Source: Albitalea sp966211955 (GTDB lineage: Bacteria > Pseudomonadota > Gammaproteobacteria > Burkholderiales > Burkholderiaceae_C). Taken from it: a stretch of DNA of 64,000 bases. Made by a program: the position numbers and the translations under genes. The first letter of the stretch is position 1, and the number at the start of each line of letters is the position of its first letter. The stretch spans positions 45,758 to 109,757 of the forward strand of contig CBIHOF010000019.1 in the NCBI GenBank assembly GCA_966211955.1. The letters run 5' to 3'. This document shows, piece after piece, positions 42,661 through 54,401 of the stretch. The notes below the pieces were generated by a model that ran no database searches, was not told the DNA's origin, and saw nothing but the letters and a program-made list of their open reading frames with translations.

Positions 42661-44060
42661 CCGCCGGTGCGTTCAAGCTGCTCTTCCTCGCGATGATGGG
42701 CGCGGGCGTTCCCGTGGCCATCGCGATGGCGGGTGCCGCGCTCGTCTACGTGCTCGCTACCGGCAGCCCCCCGCCCTTCGTCATCATCCACCGCATGGTG
42801 GGCGGCATCGACAGCTTCCCGCTGCTGGCCGTGCCCTTCTTCATCCTCGCGGGCAACCTGATGAACGTGGGCGGCATCACCACGCGCATTTACAACTTCG
42901 CGCTGGCGCTGGTGGGGTGGATGCGCGGCGGCCTGGGCCACGTGAACATCATCGGCTCGGTGATCTTCGCCGGCATGAGCGGCACGGCCATCGCCGATGC
43001 GGCAGGCCTGGGTACCATCGAGATCAAGGCGATGCGCGAGCACGGCTACGACGCGGAGTTCGCCGTCGGCGTGACCGCGGCATCGGCCACGCTCGGGCCC
43101 ATCATTCCGCCGTCCCTGCCCTTCGTCATCTACGGCATGTTTGCCAATGTGTCGGTGGGCGCGCTCTTCCTCGCGGGCATCATGCCAGGCGCGGTGATGA
43201 CGGTGCTCATGATGCTCACCGTCGCCTTCTTCGCGCACAAGAACGGCTGGGGCAGCGACGTGAAGCTGAACTGGCCGCGCGTGCGCCGTGCCTTCGTCGA
43301 GTTGGGCCTGGTGATGGGCTTCCCGGCGGCGCTGTGGGCACTGGCCGATGTCGGCGTGGACATGCACTGGGCCGCGCCGCTGGCGATGCTGTTGCTGCTC
43401 GCGCTCGACCGCTTCTACCGCTTCAACGCGGTGCTGCCCATCATGACCCCGGTGCTGCTGATCGGTGGCATGACAACGGGCCTCTTCACTGCCACCGAGG
43501 GCGCCATCGCCGCCTGCGTGTGGGCGCTCTTCCTCGGGCTCGTGTGGTACCGCACGCTGTCGTGGAAGATGCTGGTCAAGGCGTCCATGGACACGGTGGA
43601 GACGACATCCACGGTGCTCTTCATCGTGGCGGCCGCGTCCATCTTCGGCTGGATGCTCACCGCCACCCGCACGACCGAGGCGATCGCGCAATGGATCCTC
43701 GCCTTCGCCGACCAACCCTGGAAATTCCTTCTGCTGGCCAATGCGCTGATGCTCTTCGTGGGCTGCTTCCTCGAGCCCACCGCAGCCATCACCATCCTCG
43801 TGCCCATCCTGCTGCCGATCGCGCAGCAGCTGGGCATCGACCCGGTGCACTTCGGCCTGGTGATGGTGCTCAACCTGATGATCGGCCTGCTGCACCCGCC
43901 CATGGGCCTCGTGCTCTTCGTGCTGGCCCGCGTGTCCAAGCTCTCGGTCGAGCGAACGACGATGGCGATCCTGCCCTGGCTCCTGCCGCTGTTGGGCTCG
44001 CTCGCGCTCGTGACCTTCATCCCGTCGATTTCATTGTGGCTGCCGAAGGCCTTCAGCTGA
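42657..44060 (+). CDS. dctM: TRAP transporter large permease (DctM)
   Basis: A 467-residue protein with about twelve hydrophobic helices. It has the DctM hallmarks GVPVAIAMAGAALVY, LLAVPFFILAGNLMN, the helix-hairpin GSVIFAGMSGTAIADAAGLG and PIIPPSLPFVIYG, and FLEPTAAITILVPILLPI. It is the energy-coupled channel of the TRAP importer. The start at 42657 is fixed by the ATGA overlap with dctQ; the upstream part of the open frame lies inside dctQ out of phase. Confidence 0.94.
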   Translation: MTAGAFKLLFLAMMGAGVPVAIAMAGAALVYVLATGSPPPFVIIHRMVGGIDSFPLLAVPFFILAGNLMNVGGITTRIYNFALALVGWMRGGLGHVNIIGSVIFAGMSGTAIADAAGLGTIEIKAMREHGYDAEFAVGVTAASATLGPIIPPSLPFVIYGMFANVSVGALFLAGIMPGAVMTVLMMLTVAFFAHKNGWGSDVKLNWPRVRRAFVELGLVMGFPAALWALADVGVDMHWAAPLAMLLLLALDRFYRFNAVLPIMTPVLLIGGMTTGLFTATEGAIAACVWALFLGLVWYRTLSWKMLVKASMDTVETTSTVLFIVAAASIFGWMLTATRTTEAIAQWILAFADQPWKFLLLANALMLFVGCFLEPTAAITILVPILLPIAQQLGIDPVHFGLVMVLNLMIGLLHPPMGLVLFVLARVSKLSVERTTMAILPWLLPLLGSLALVTFIPSISLWLPKAFS

Positions 44061-44097
44061 CGCTTCGGATCGACCGATCAACACCAGGAGACAGACG

Positions 44098-45081
44098 ATG
44101 AGACGCCAGGCATTGAAGACACTCGCGGGCCTGCTCACGGCGGCGACGTTCGCCGCAAGCGGCCAGACATTCGCCGAGACGAAGCTCAAGTGGGCCCATG
44201 TGTACGAAGTGAGCGAGTCGTACCACAAGCAGGCGCTGTGGGCAGCCGATGAGATCAAGAAGCGCACCAACGGTCGGTACGCCATCGAAGTGTTCCCGGC
44301 GTCCACGCTCGGCAAGGAGACGGACATCAACCAGGGGCTCACCCTCGGCACGGTGGACATCATCTACACCGGCATGGCTTTCGCGGGGCGCACCTACCCA
44401 CCGATGTCCATCGCCTCGGGGCCGTTCATCTTTCGCGACTTCAACCACTGGCAGGCCTTCCGCGGCAGCGCGGTCTACCACGAGCTCGCGCAGCAGTACG
44501 AAGCCAAGAGCGGCGGCAACCACATCGCCGGCTACAGCTACTACGGCCAGCGGCACCTCACCGCCAACAAGCTGGTGCAAAAGCCCGAGGACATGAAGGG
44601 CATGAAGCTGCGCGTGCCCGATGCACCGCTGTTCACGATGTTCCCGCGCGCGGTCGGCGCCAACCCGACGCCCATCGCCTTTGCGGAGGTGTACCTTGCC
44701 TTGCAGAACGGCACGGTCGATGCGCAGGAGAATCCGCTGCCCACCATCGAGGCCAAGAAGTTCTACGAGGTGCAGAAGTACATCATCCTCACCGGTCACA
44801 TCACCGAATCGCTGGTGACCATCGTCGGTGGACCGACCTGGACCAAGCTGTCGGACGCCGACAAGAAGACCTTCGGCGACGTGCTGTGGGAAGCCTCGTC
44901 ACGGTCAACCACGGACATCGTCGCCGCAGAGAACGCCCTGGTCAGCGATTTCGAAAAGCGCGGCAAGACGGTGGTGAAGGTGGACCGCGGGCCCTTCATC
45001 CAGGCGGTGCAGAAGGCCGTGACCGCGCCGGATGCTCCATGGTCGAAGGAGCTGTACGACCGCGTGCAGGCCTTGAAGTGA
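44098..45081 (+). CDS. dctP: TRAP transporter periplasmic substrate-binding protein (DctP)
   Basis: A 327-residue DctP/SiaP-family receptor with a signal peptide (RRQALKTLAGLLTAATFAAS; cleaved near FAETK). Characteristic blocks are FPASTLGKETD, KGMKLRVPDAP (the conserved substrate-carboxylate arginine) and FAEVYLALQNGTVDAQENPL. It presents a carboxylic acid, such as a C4-dicarboxylate or sugar acid, to DctQM. AGGAGA lies six bases before the ATG. The ligand is not deducible from sequence; the neighbouring FAD-dependent 2-hydroxyacid dehydrogenase may process it. Confidence 0.94.
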   Translation: MRRQALKTLAGLLTAATFAASGQTFAETKLKWAHVYEVSESYHKQALWAADEIKKRTNGRYAIEVFPASTLGKETDINQGLTLGTVDIIYTGMAFAGRTYPPMSIASGPFIFRDFNHWQAFRGSAVYHELAQQYEAKSGGNHIAGYSYYGQRHLTANKLVQKPEDMKGMKLRVPDAPLFTMFPRAVGANPTPIAFAEVYLALQNGTVDAQENPLPTIEAKKFYEVQKYIILTGHITESLVTIVGGPTWTKLSDADKKTFGDVLWEASSRSTTDIVAAENALVSDFEKRGKTVVKVDRGPFIQAVQKAVTAPDAPWSKELYDRVQALK

Positions 45082-45108
45082 TGCTGGCCTGGACCGGCCC
45101 CGCGAGGC

Positions 45109-46344
45109 TCACTCGCCGATCAACTCCTGCACGCTCATCTTCTCGAACCCTGCCTGCTTCCAGAAGCGCTCGAGTGGCTTCGATGGTGCCAGCAGAAGGT
45201 GCTTGAGCAAGGGCTCGGCCAGCGTCGTGTGCGGGTCGCACAGCAGCACATAGCGCGGCGTGCCGGACTCATCGAGCCGCCCTGCCCAGTCGATCTCGAC
45301 CAGCGTCTCCAGGATGGGCTCGATCTGCAAAGGGTCGGTGCGCAGCCCCTCTGACAACGCGGTCAACGTGAGGCCGTGCACTGGCGTCCCCTTGGCGCGC
45401 TGCATGTTGCGAAGGATGCTGGCCGCCAGCTGGAAGCGTGCGCCTGGAAGGTCGGGCAAGCGCATCACGCGCATCTGCAGGCTGGGCGCGTACGCCGCCA
45501 CCACCGCACCCAGCAGCACGATGACCCAGCCGAGGTAGATCCACACGAGGAATATCGGCAGCGTCGCGAAGGCACCGTAGACCACCGAGTAGGTGGGGAT
45601 CTGCCGCAGGTACCAGCCGAGGCCGCGCTTGGCGAGCTCGAAGCCGATGGCCACGAAGAAGCCGCCGGCCATCGCGTGGTTCCAGCGCACGCTGGTATTG
45701 GGCACGTAGCGGAAGAGGCTCGCCATGCCCAGCCCGAGCAGCAGGAAGACGAGGATGTCGAACAGCACGCTGAAGGCGCCCCCGCCGCCCAGCAGCGTCT
45801 TCGACGCGGCCAGTGCATATGACGTGACGGTCAGGCTCGCACCGAGCACCAGCGGCCCGAGCGTGACGCCCGCCCAGTAGATGAGCACGCGCTGCGCGAT
45901 CGGCCGCGGCGTGCGCACCCGCCAGATGGCGTTGAGCGTGCGGTCGATGGTGAGCATCAGCGCGATGGCGGTGAAGACGAGGAACACGAGGCCCACCGTG
46001 CCCAGCCGGTTCGCCTTGCTCGCGAACTGGGTCAGCGCCGCAAGCACGGGCCGGGCGATGGTGTCCGGCACCAGCGTTTGCAAGAAGTACTTCTCGACCG
46101 CACCCTGGAAGGTCGAGAACATCGGGAAGGCCGAGAACACCGCGAGCATCACGGTGACGAGCGGCACCAGCGAGATGAGCGTGGTGAAGGTGAGGCTGCT
46201 GGCGGTGACGCCCAGGCGATCTTCCCGGAAGCGTTGCCGCAAGGTCTTGAGCGTCTCTATCCAGGGCCAGGTGTGGAGCGTCTGGAGCAGCCGTGCGACG
46301 TGCCCCTGCCAGGTCGCGCGCAGTGATGTTGTTCTGAAGTTCAT
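45109..46344 (-). CDS. YihY/BrkB family inner-membrane protein
   Basis: A 411-residue protein of the family once called ribonuclease BN, with about six membrane helices and family blocks LTFTTLISLVPLVTVMLAVF, RTLNAIWRVRTPRP and YGAFATLPIFLVWIYLGW. The C-terminal 130 residues (from QMRVMRLPDLPGARF) look like a winged-helix-type soluble domain. The function is undefined. ATG at 46344 is used; upstream in-frame codons overlap the divergent DUF2069 gene. It is convergent with dctP, 27 bp away, with no clear terminator between. Confidence 0.88.
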   Translation of the reverse strand: MNFRTTSLRATWQGHVARLLQTLHTWPWIETLKTLRQRFREDRLGVTASSLTFTTLISLVPLVTVMLAVFSAFPMFSTFQGAVEKYFLQTLVPDTIARPVLAALTQFASKANRLGTVGLVFLVFTAIALMLTIDRTLNAIWRVRTPRPIAQRVLIYWAGVTLGPLVLGASLTVTSYALAASKTLLGGGGAFSVLFDILVFLLLGLGMASLFRYVPNTSVRWNHAMAGGFFVAIGFELAKRGLGWYLRQIPTYSVVYGAFATLPIFLVWIYLGWVIVLLGAVVAAYAPSLQMRVMRLPDLPGARFQLAASILRNMQRAKGTPVHGLTLTALSEGLRTDPLQIEPILETLVEIDWAGRLDESGTPRYVLLCDPHTTLAEPLLKHLLLAPSKPLERFWKQAGFEKMSVQELIGE

Positions 46345-46378
46345 GGTGACCAAAAATCCGCTGGCTATCATGCCAGCA

Positions 46379-46801
46379 ATGAATCCGCCGACTGCCGTGC
46401 CGACCGTGCCCTCCGAGTCACCCGCCCCGCTGCCCTTCGCCGTCGTGTGGACACGCGCCGCCGCCGTCGCGAGCCTGCTGGGCTTGATCGTTCTGGGCCT
46501 GGCGTGGGAGCTGTGGCTTGCTCCCACCGGGCACAAGACGCTCGCGTTCAAGGTGCTGCCGCTGGCGCTGCCGCTCGCGGGCATTCTGAAGAATCGGATG
46601 TACACCTACCGCTGGGTGAGCCTGCTGGTGTGGATCTACTTCACCGAAGGCGTGGTGCGGGCGACGAGCGACCGCGGCGTGGGCGTGTGGCTTGCGTTGG
46701 TCGAGGTGCTGCTGTGCCTCGTGCTGTTCGCGGCGTGCGCGGCGCACGTGCGGTGGCGGCTCAAGCATCCACGTGACGCGCAGGCTGGGAATGCGGCATG
46801 A
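46379..46801 (+). CDS. DUF2069 membrane protein
   Basis: A 140-residue protein with four hydrophobic helices (AAAVASLLGLIVLGLAWELW, HKTLAFKVLPLALPLAGIL, VSLLVWIYFTEGVVR and VEVLLCLVLFAACAAHV). The RMYTYRW motif and helix layout match DUF2069. The function is unknown. ATG 46379 is preferred; an ATG at 46370 would add three residues. It is divergent from the YihY gene and its stop overlaps the start of the next gene by four bases, so they are cotranscribed. Confidence 0.82.
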   Translation: MNPPTAVPTVPSESPAPLPFAVVWTRAAAVASLLGLIVLGLAWELWLAPTGHKTLAFKVLPLALPLAGILKNRMYTYRWVSLLVWIYFTEGVVRATSDRGVGVWLALVEVLLCLVLFAACAAHVRWRLKHPRDAQAGNAA

Positions 46802-48210
46802 ATGAATTGATCGGGCAACTGCGGGCCGTGGTGGGCGAGCGCAACGTCCACACGGATGGCGACCTGTCTGCCTGGGAGCTCGATTGGCGCAAGCGCTACC
46901 GCGGCCGGGCCCTGGCCATCGTGAGGCCGGCGTCGACCGACGAGGTGGCTCGCGTGGTTGCGGCCTGCGTGGCGCAAGGCGTGGGCATCGTGCCCCAGGG
47001 CGGCAACACCGGGCTGGTCGGCGGCTCGGTGCCCGATGACAGCGGCTCGCAGGTCCTGCTCAGCCTGTCGCGCATGAACCGCATCCGCGACGTGGATCTT
47101 CCCAATTCGACGATGACGGTGGACGCCGGCTGCGTGCTGCAGGCCGTGCAGGAAGCCGCCGCCGGCCACGGCATGCTCTTCCCGCTCAGCCTGGCGGCCG
47201 AAGGCAGCTGCACGATCGGCGGCAACCTCGCCACCAACGCCGGCGGCACGCAGGTGCTGCGCTACGGCAACGCGCGCGAGCTGTGCCTGGGGCTGGAGGT
47301 GGTGACGGCCAGCGGTGAAGTCTGGGACGGGCTGAGCGGCTTGCGCAAGGACAACACCGGCTACGACCTGCGCGACCTGTTCATCGGCAGTGAAGGGACG
47401 CTCGGCATCATCACTGGCGCCACGATCAAGCTCTTTGCCCAACCCGCGGCGCGCATGACGGCGCTGGCCGCCCTGCCGAGCATGGAGGCCGCGGTGGCGC
47501 TCCTGCAGATGGCGCAGCAGCGGCTTGGTGCAAGCCTCACCGGCTTCGAGGTGATGGGCGAACTCGCGCTGGCGCTCGTGCACCAGCACTTCCCGCAACT
47601 GCCTCGCCCGCTCGCGCCCTCCGCGTGGACCGTGCTGCTGGAGCAATCGGACAACGAGGGGGAGACGCACGCGCGATCACTTTTTGAAACGCTGCTGGAA
47701 TCAGCGCTCGAAGCGGAAATCGTGAGCGACGCCGCCATTGCCGAGAACATCGCGCAGTCCAAGGCCATGTGGCATTTGCGCGAGTCCATTCCGCTGGCGC
47801 AGGCCGAGGAGGGCCTGAACATCAAGCACGACATCTCGCTGCCGGTGTCTCGCATTCCTGGGTTCGTCGAAAGCACCGATGCGGCATTGAAGGCTGCGTT
47901 CGCGGGCGTGCGCCTGGTCAACTTCGGGCACCTGGGCGACGGCAACCTCCACTACAACGTGCAGGCGCCGGTTGGCGTTCCTGCAGCCGACTTCCTGCGT
48001 GAGCAGGAGCCGCGGGTGAATGCTGTCGTCTACGACGCCGTCGTCGCCCATGGCGGGTCGATCTCGGCGGAGCACGGCATCGGCGCTCTGAAGCGCGAGG
48101 AACTGTCACGGCGCAAATCGCCGGTCGCCCTGTCCTTGATGCGCGCCGTGAAGAAGGCGCTCGACCCGCAAGGGATCATGAACCCCGGGCGAGTCCTGCC
48201 GCCTTACTGA
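46798..48210 (+). CDS. FAD-linked 2-hydroxyacid dehydrogenase (GlcD/D2HGDH type)
   Basis: A 470-residue flavoprotein: N-terminal FAD-binding PCMH domain (VPQGGNTGLVGGSVPDDSG, TIGGNLATNAGGTQVLRYG) and C-terminal FAD-oxidase_C domain with the metal/substrate block NFGHLGDGNLHYNV and SAEHGIGALKREEL. It oxidises a 2-hydroxyacid such as D-lactate, glycolate or D-2-hydroxyglutarate, passing electrons to a quinone or electron-transfer flavoprotein. It follows DUF2069 with an ATGA overlap. Its stop lies seven bases into the convergent DUF1178 gene. Confidence 0.92.
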   Translation: MNELIGQLRAVVGERNVHTDGDLSAWELDWRKRYRGRALAIVRPASTDEVARVVAACVAQGVGIVPQGGNTGLVGGSVPDDSGSQVLLSLSRMNRIRDVDLPNSTMTVDAGCVLQAVQEAAAGHGMLFPLSLAAEGSCTIGGNLATNAGGTQVLRYGNARELCLGLEVVTASGEVWDGLSGLRKDNTGYDLRDLFIGSEGTLGIITGATIKLFAQPAARMTALAALPSMEAAVALLQMAQQRLGASLTGFEVMGELALALVHQHFPQLPRPLAPSAWTVLLEQSDNEGETHARSLFETLLESALEAEIVSDAAIAENIAQSKAMWHLRESIPLAQAEEGLNIKHDISLPVSRIPGFVESTDAALKAAFAGVRLVNFGHLGDGNLHYNVQAPVGVPAADFLREQEPRVNAVVYDAVVAHGGSISAEHGIGALKREELSRRKSPVALSLMRAVKKALDPQGIMNPGRVLPPY

Positions 48211-48674
48211 ATCGGCCCCTTGAGCGCTGTCGGCACCGGCAGCGACACGACGTCGATGCCCTCTTCCCGCAAGGCTTCCGCCTCGTCGGGCGTGGCCTTG
48301 CCGCGGATGGCCCGCTCGTCGGCTTCACCGTAGTGGATCTTGCGCGCCTCTTCGGCGAAACGGTCGCCGACGTCGACGGTGTTGTTCATCACATGCTGCA
48401 CCGCGCGCAGCCAGGCGGCCTGCATGGTCATCTCGATCGGTTGCGCGGCGTTCTGCTGCGGTGCGGCGTCACTCGATGGCTTGGGCGCCGGTTGGGGCTC
48501 TCGCGCGCCGGAGACGTTCAGGCGCGGGGCAGAGGGCATGCGCAGGATGCTCTTGTCCGAGCACACCGGGCATTCCATCAGGCCCTTGTCCATCTGCGAT
48601 TGCAGCTCGGCGTCCGAGGCGAACCAACCCTCGAAACGGTGACCTTGTGCACAACGCAGATCCAGAACCTTCAT
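48204..48674 (-). CDS. DUF1178 zinc-ribbon protein
   Basis: A 156-residue cytoplasmic protein beginning MKVLDLRCAQGHRFEGWFAS with a later CPVC, giving four cysteines of a zinc ribbon; this is the DUF1178 signature. A Pro/Gln-rich linker and a helical C-terminal part (AWLRAVQHVMNNTVDVGDRF) follow. The function is unknown, but it is commonly encoded behind complex I and a NUDIX gene in Burkholderiales. It starts 25 bp after the NUDIX gene on the same strand. Confidence 0.88.
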   Translation of the reverse strand: MKVLDLRCAQGHRFEGWFASDAELQSQMDKGLMECPVCSDKSILRMPSAPRLNVSGAREPQPAPKPSSDAAPQQNAAQPIEMTMQAAWLRAVQHVMNNTVDVGDRFAEEARKIHYGEADERAIRGKATPDEAEALREEGIDVVSLPVPTALKGPIQ

Positions 48675-48699
48675 GGCCCGATTATGCGCAGGTGCCGGC

Positions 48700-49293
48700 T
48701 CAGGGCGCTGGCTGCCAGGCGACGCTCCACCGCCCGCTTTGCCAATTCTGCAACCACAAGAGCGCGATCAGCGTCTTGGCATCGGTGATCTCGCCGCGTT
48801 CGGCCAGGGCGAGCAATTCGTCCAGCGTGGCGGTGTGCACCTCGAGGAACTCGCCTTCGTCGAGCAGTTGGCTGCCCAGCGACAGGCCGCGTGCGAACCA
48901 GACTTCGATGCCCTCGTTGGAGTAGGCGATGGCGTTGTGCAGGATGCCTGCACGTGCCCATTCGGCAGCGCTGTAGCCCGTTTCCTCTGCCAGCTCGCGA
49001 GCCGCGCATCGCAGCGTCGATTCACCCGGGTCGATCTTGCCGGCCGGGAACTCGATCAACACCCGCGACAACGGATAGCGGTACTGCCGCTCGATAACGA
49101 GGCTGCCGTCGTCCAGCATCGGCACGATGAGCACCGCGCCCGGGTGCACCACGTATTCGCGGGTGGCAGTGCCGCCATTGGGCAGCCGCACGCTGTCGCG
49201 GCGCACGTCCAGCAGCTTGCCACGGAACACCTGCTCCGAGTCGATCTTGTCTTCGCGCAGGTGCGAGTCGTCGCCGGGGATGGGCGGGTTCAT
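48700..49293 (-). CDS. NUDIX hydrolase (ADP-ribose pyrophosphatase-like)
   Basis: A 197-residue protein with a complete NUDIX box spanning residues GKIDPGES to ELAEETGY (G-x5-E-x7-REL-x-EE-x-G pattern). It hydrolyses a nucleoside diphosphate linked to another group; the upstream region (EQVFRGKLLDVRRDSVRLP) resembles ADP-ribose pyrophosphatases. It is the first gene after nuoN, 32 bp away, so probably read from the nuo promoter. NAD-related housekeeping would fit near complex I but is inference. Confidence 0.92.
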   Translation of the reverse strand: MNPPIPGDDSHLREDKIDSEQVFRGKLLDVRRDSVRLPNGGTATREYVVHPGAVLIVPMLDDGSLVIERQYRYPLSRVLIEFPAGKIDPGESTLRCAARELAEETGYSAAEWARAGILHNAIAYSNEGIEVWFARGLSLGSQLLDEGEFLEVHTATLDELLALAERGEITDAKTLIALLWLQNWQSGRWSVAWQPAP

Positions 49294-49325
49294 TCAGGCG
49301 CTCGCCGACAAGTCAAGACGCAGGC

Positions 49326-50837
49326 TCAGGTGGCCAGCGTCTTGACGATGGCGTCAGCGCACAGCGTCATCAGCCCGCCGGGCAGCAGGCCGAAGAGCAG
49401 CACTGCGGCGCCATTGAGCGACAGGATGGCGCGCACGTCGGTGGTGGCGATGATGGGCGCCGTCTCCACCGGTTCGTCGAAGTACATCACCTTCACGAGG
49501 CGGATGTAGTAGAACGCGCCGACCAGCGAGAACACCACCGCGGCAATTGCGAGCCAGAGGTAGCCCTGCACGTTGGTCGAGACCAGCGACTGCAGCACCG
49601 CCAGCTTGGCGTAGAAGCCCACCGTCGGCGGCAGGCCGGCCAGCGAGAACATGAAGATCGCCATCACGCCGGCGTACCACGGGCTGCGCTTGCCCAGGCC
49701 CTTGAAGTCGTCGATGTGCTCCGATTCGAAGCCCTGGCGCGACAGCAGCATGATCGTGCCGAAGGTGCCCAGCGTCGTGAGCACGTAGGTCACGATGTAG
49801 AACATCGACGAGCTGTAGGCATTGCCCGCCGACAGCGTGTTGCCGCTGACCACGCCCGAACACAGGCCCAGCAGCATGAAGCCCATCTGGCCGATGGTGG
49901 AGTAGGCGAGCATGCGCTTCAGGTTGGTCTGCGCAATGGCGGCGAAGTTGCCCAGCGCCATCGATCCCACCGACAGCACGACCAGCATCTGCTGCCAGTC
50001 CACCGCGAGGCCGAGCATGCCTTCGACCAGCAGGCGGATGCAGATCGCGAAGGCCGCGAACTCCGGCGCGCCGCCGATCAGGAGCGTGATCGCCGTGGGC
50101 GCGCCCTGGTAGACGTCGGGCACCCACATGTGGAACGGCACCGTGCCGAGCTTGAAGCCCAGGCCGGCGACGATGAACACCACGCCGAACACCAGCACCG
50201 ACTTGTTGATCTGGCCCGTGCCGATGGCCTTGAACACGTCGCCGATTTCCAGCGAGCCGGTGGCGCCGTACATCATCGACAGGCCGTACAGCAGGAAGCC
50301 GCTGGCCAGCGCGCCCAGCACGAAATACTTCATCGCCGCTTCGGTGGCGTTGAGGTTGTCGCGGCGCATGGCCGTGAGCGCGTAGAGCGACAGGCTCATC
50401 AGCTCCAGGCCGAGGTAGATGACGAGGAAGTTGTTGGCCGAGAGCATCACGCCGATGCCCAGAAGCGAGAACATCGCGAGCGTGAAGAGCTCGCCCTTGA
50501 GCATGTCGCGCGACACCGCATAGGGGCGAGCGTAGGCCAGGGTGACCATGGTCGCGATGCTGGCGAAGAAGCCCAGCAGGTGGCCCATCGGGTCGGCCAC
50601 GATCATGCGCTGCATGGCGTAGATGGTGAAGCCGTGGTCGAAGTACCAGAGGTTGGCCGCGGCCACGAGCGCCAGCGACAGCTGCGTGAGCCGGTAGGTG
50701 ACGACCTTGCGCGGGTCGTCGATGAACAGGTCGGCCAGGGCGACGATGCAGGCCAGCGCCAGCAGCAGCGTGAACGGGCCCAGCGCCACCGCGTTGGGCG
50801 CGACCTTGAGCCAGTGATCGAGAACAGAAGGATTCAT
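49326..50837 (-). CDS. nuoN: NADH-quinone oxidoreductase subunit N
   Basis: A 503-residue membrane subunit of complex I with about fourteen hydrophobic helices, one of three antiporter-like proton-pumping subunits. Family blocks are LAMFSLLGIGVMLSANNFL, YLGLELMSLSLYAL and AFAICIRLLVEGM. The last of the 14 nuo genes; it starts 18 bp after the nuoM stop. Confidence 0.97.
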   Translation of the reverse strand: MNPSVLDHWLKVAPNAVALGPFTLLLALACIVALADLFIDDPRKVVTYRLTQLSLALVAAANLWYFDHGFTIYAMQRMIVADPMGHLLGFFASIATMVTLAYARPYAVSRDMLKGELFTLAMFSLLGIGVMLSANNFLVIYLGLELMSLSLYALTAMRRDNLNATEAAMKYFVLGALASGFLLYGLSMMYGATGSLEIGDVFKAIGTGQINKSVLVFGVVFIVAGLGFKLGTVPFHMWVPDVYQGAPTAITLLIGGAPEFAAFAICIRLLVEGMLGLAVDWQQMLVVLSVGSMALGNFAAIAQTNLKRMLAYSTIGQMGFMLLGLCSGVVSGNTLSAGNAYSSSMFYIVTYVLTTLGTFGTIMLLSRQGFESEHIDDFKGLGKRSPWYAGVMAIFMFSLAGLPPTVGFYAKLAVLQSLVSTNVQGYLWLAIAAVVFSLVGAFYYIRLVKVMYFDEPVETAPIIATTDVRAILSLNGAAVLLFGLLPGGLMTLCADAIVKTLAT

Positions 50838-50855
50838 GGTGTGGGCCGCCTCGGA

Positions 50856-52334
50856 TCAGCTGGGGAGCTTGGAGATCGCCACGTGCTTGATCAGCTCGGT
50901 GACGGAGACGTGCATGGTGTCGGTGAAAGGCTTGGGGTACACGCCCATCCACAGCACGGCGATCGCGAGCAGGGCCAGCATCACGAACTCGCGGGCGTTG
51001 ATGTCGCTGAGCGTGCGCACGTTGTCGTTGGCAATGGGCCCGAAGTAGACGCGCTTGACCATCCACAGCGTGTAGGCAGCGCCGAACACCAGCGTGGTGG
51101 CAGCCAGCGCGCCCAGCCAGAAGTTGAACTTCACCGTGCCGAGGATGACCATCCACTCGCCCACGAAGCCGCTGGTGGCGGGCAGGCCGCAATTGGCCAT
51201 GCCGAAGAACACCGCCAGCGCCGCGAACTTGGGCATGGTGTTGACCACGCCGCCGTAGGCTGCGATCTCGCGAGAATGCACGCGGTCGTAGAGCACGCCG
51301 ATGCACAGGAACATCGCGCCCGAGATGAAACCGTGCGAGATCATCTGCACGATGCCGCCGGACACGCCCAGCTCGTTGAAGATGAAGAAGCCCAGCGTGC
51401 AGAAACCCATGTGCGCGATCGACGAATAAGCCACCAGCTTCTTCATGTCCTGCTGCACCAGCGCCACGAGGCCGATGTACAGCACCGCGATCAGCGACAA
51501 CGCGACGATGAACCAGGCGTATTCATGCGAGGCATCGGGCGTGATGGGCAGCGAGAAGCGCAGGAAACCGTACGCTCCGAGCTTCAGCATGATGGCCGCC
51601 AGCACCACCGAGCCGCCCGTCGGCGCCTCGACGTGGGCGTCCGGCAACCAGGTATGCACCGGCCACATCGGCACCTTCACTGCGAAGGCCGCGAAGAAGG
51701 CGAAGAACAGCAGCGATTGCGCGCTCATGCCAAGCGGCAGCTTGTGCCACTCGAGGATCTCGAAGCTGCCACCCGACTTGTAGTACAGGAAGATCAGCGC
51801 AACCAGCATCAGCAGCGAGCCGGCGAGCGTGTAGAGGAAGAACTTGAAGGCCGCGTACACCCGGTTCGGGCCGCCCCACACGCCGATGATGATGTACATC
51901 GGGATGAGAGTCGCTTCGAAGAAGACGTAGAACAGCAGGCCGTCGAGTGCGGTGAAGACGCCGACCATGATCCCCGAGAGGATGAGGAAGGCACCCATGT
52001 ACTGGTTCACGCGCTCCTCGATCACTTCCCAGGCCGAGATGACGACGATGACGGTGATGAAAGCCGTCAGGGGCACGAACCACAGCGACAGGCCGTCCAC
52101 GCCCAGGTGGTAGTGCACCTTGAAGCGGTCGATCCAGGGCAGGTTCTCGGTGAACTGCATGGCCGCGGTGGCCGGGTCGAAGTGGGCGATCAGCGGCAGC
52201 GTGACGAAGAAGCTCGCGAGCGCGGCGACGAGCGCCATCCAGCGCACCACGTTCGCATGCTCGTCACGTCCGATCATCAGCAGGACGACGCCCGCGACGA
52301 TCGGCAGCCAGATGGCAAGGCTCAGCAATCCCAT
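50856..52334 (-). CDS. nuoM: NADH-quinone oxidoreductase subunit M
   Basis: A 492-residue antiporter-like proton-pumping subunit of complex I, with about fourteen membrane helices. Characteristic parts are the VHYHLGVDGLSLWFVPLT region and the conserved WLPDAHVEAPTGGSVVLA loop with the pumping-helix lysines nearby. It starts 21 bp after nuoL. Confidence 0.97.
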   Translation of the reverse strand: MGLLSLAIWLPIVAGVVLLMIGRDEHANVVRWMALVAALASFFVTLPLIAHFDPATAAMQFTENLPWIDRFKVHYHLGVDGLSLWFVPLTAFITVIVVISAWEVIEERVNQYMGAFLILSGIMVGVFTALDGLLFYVFFEATLIPMYIIIGVWGGPNRVYAAFKFFLYTLAGSLLMLVALIFLYYKSGGSFEILEWHKLPLGMSAQSLLFFAFFAAFAVKVPMWPVHTWLPDAHVEAPTGGSVVLAAIMLKLGAYGFLRFSLPITPDASHEYAWFIVALSLIAVLYIGLVALVQQDMKKLVAYSSIAHMGFCTLGFFIFNELGVSGGIVQMISHGFISGAMFLCIGVLYDRVHSREIAAYGGVVNTMPKFAALAVFFGMANCGLPATSGFVGEWMVILGTVKFNFWLGALAATTLVFGAAYTLWMVKRVYFGPIANDNVRTLSDINAREFVMLALLAIAVLWMGVYPKPFTDTMHVSVTELIKHVAISKLPS

Positions 52335-52355
52335 GTTGTTGTTCTCCGGGCCTCG

Positions 52356-54389
<2,034 letters not shown>

Positions 54390-54401
54390 GGTGGTGAGTC
54401 C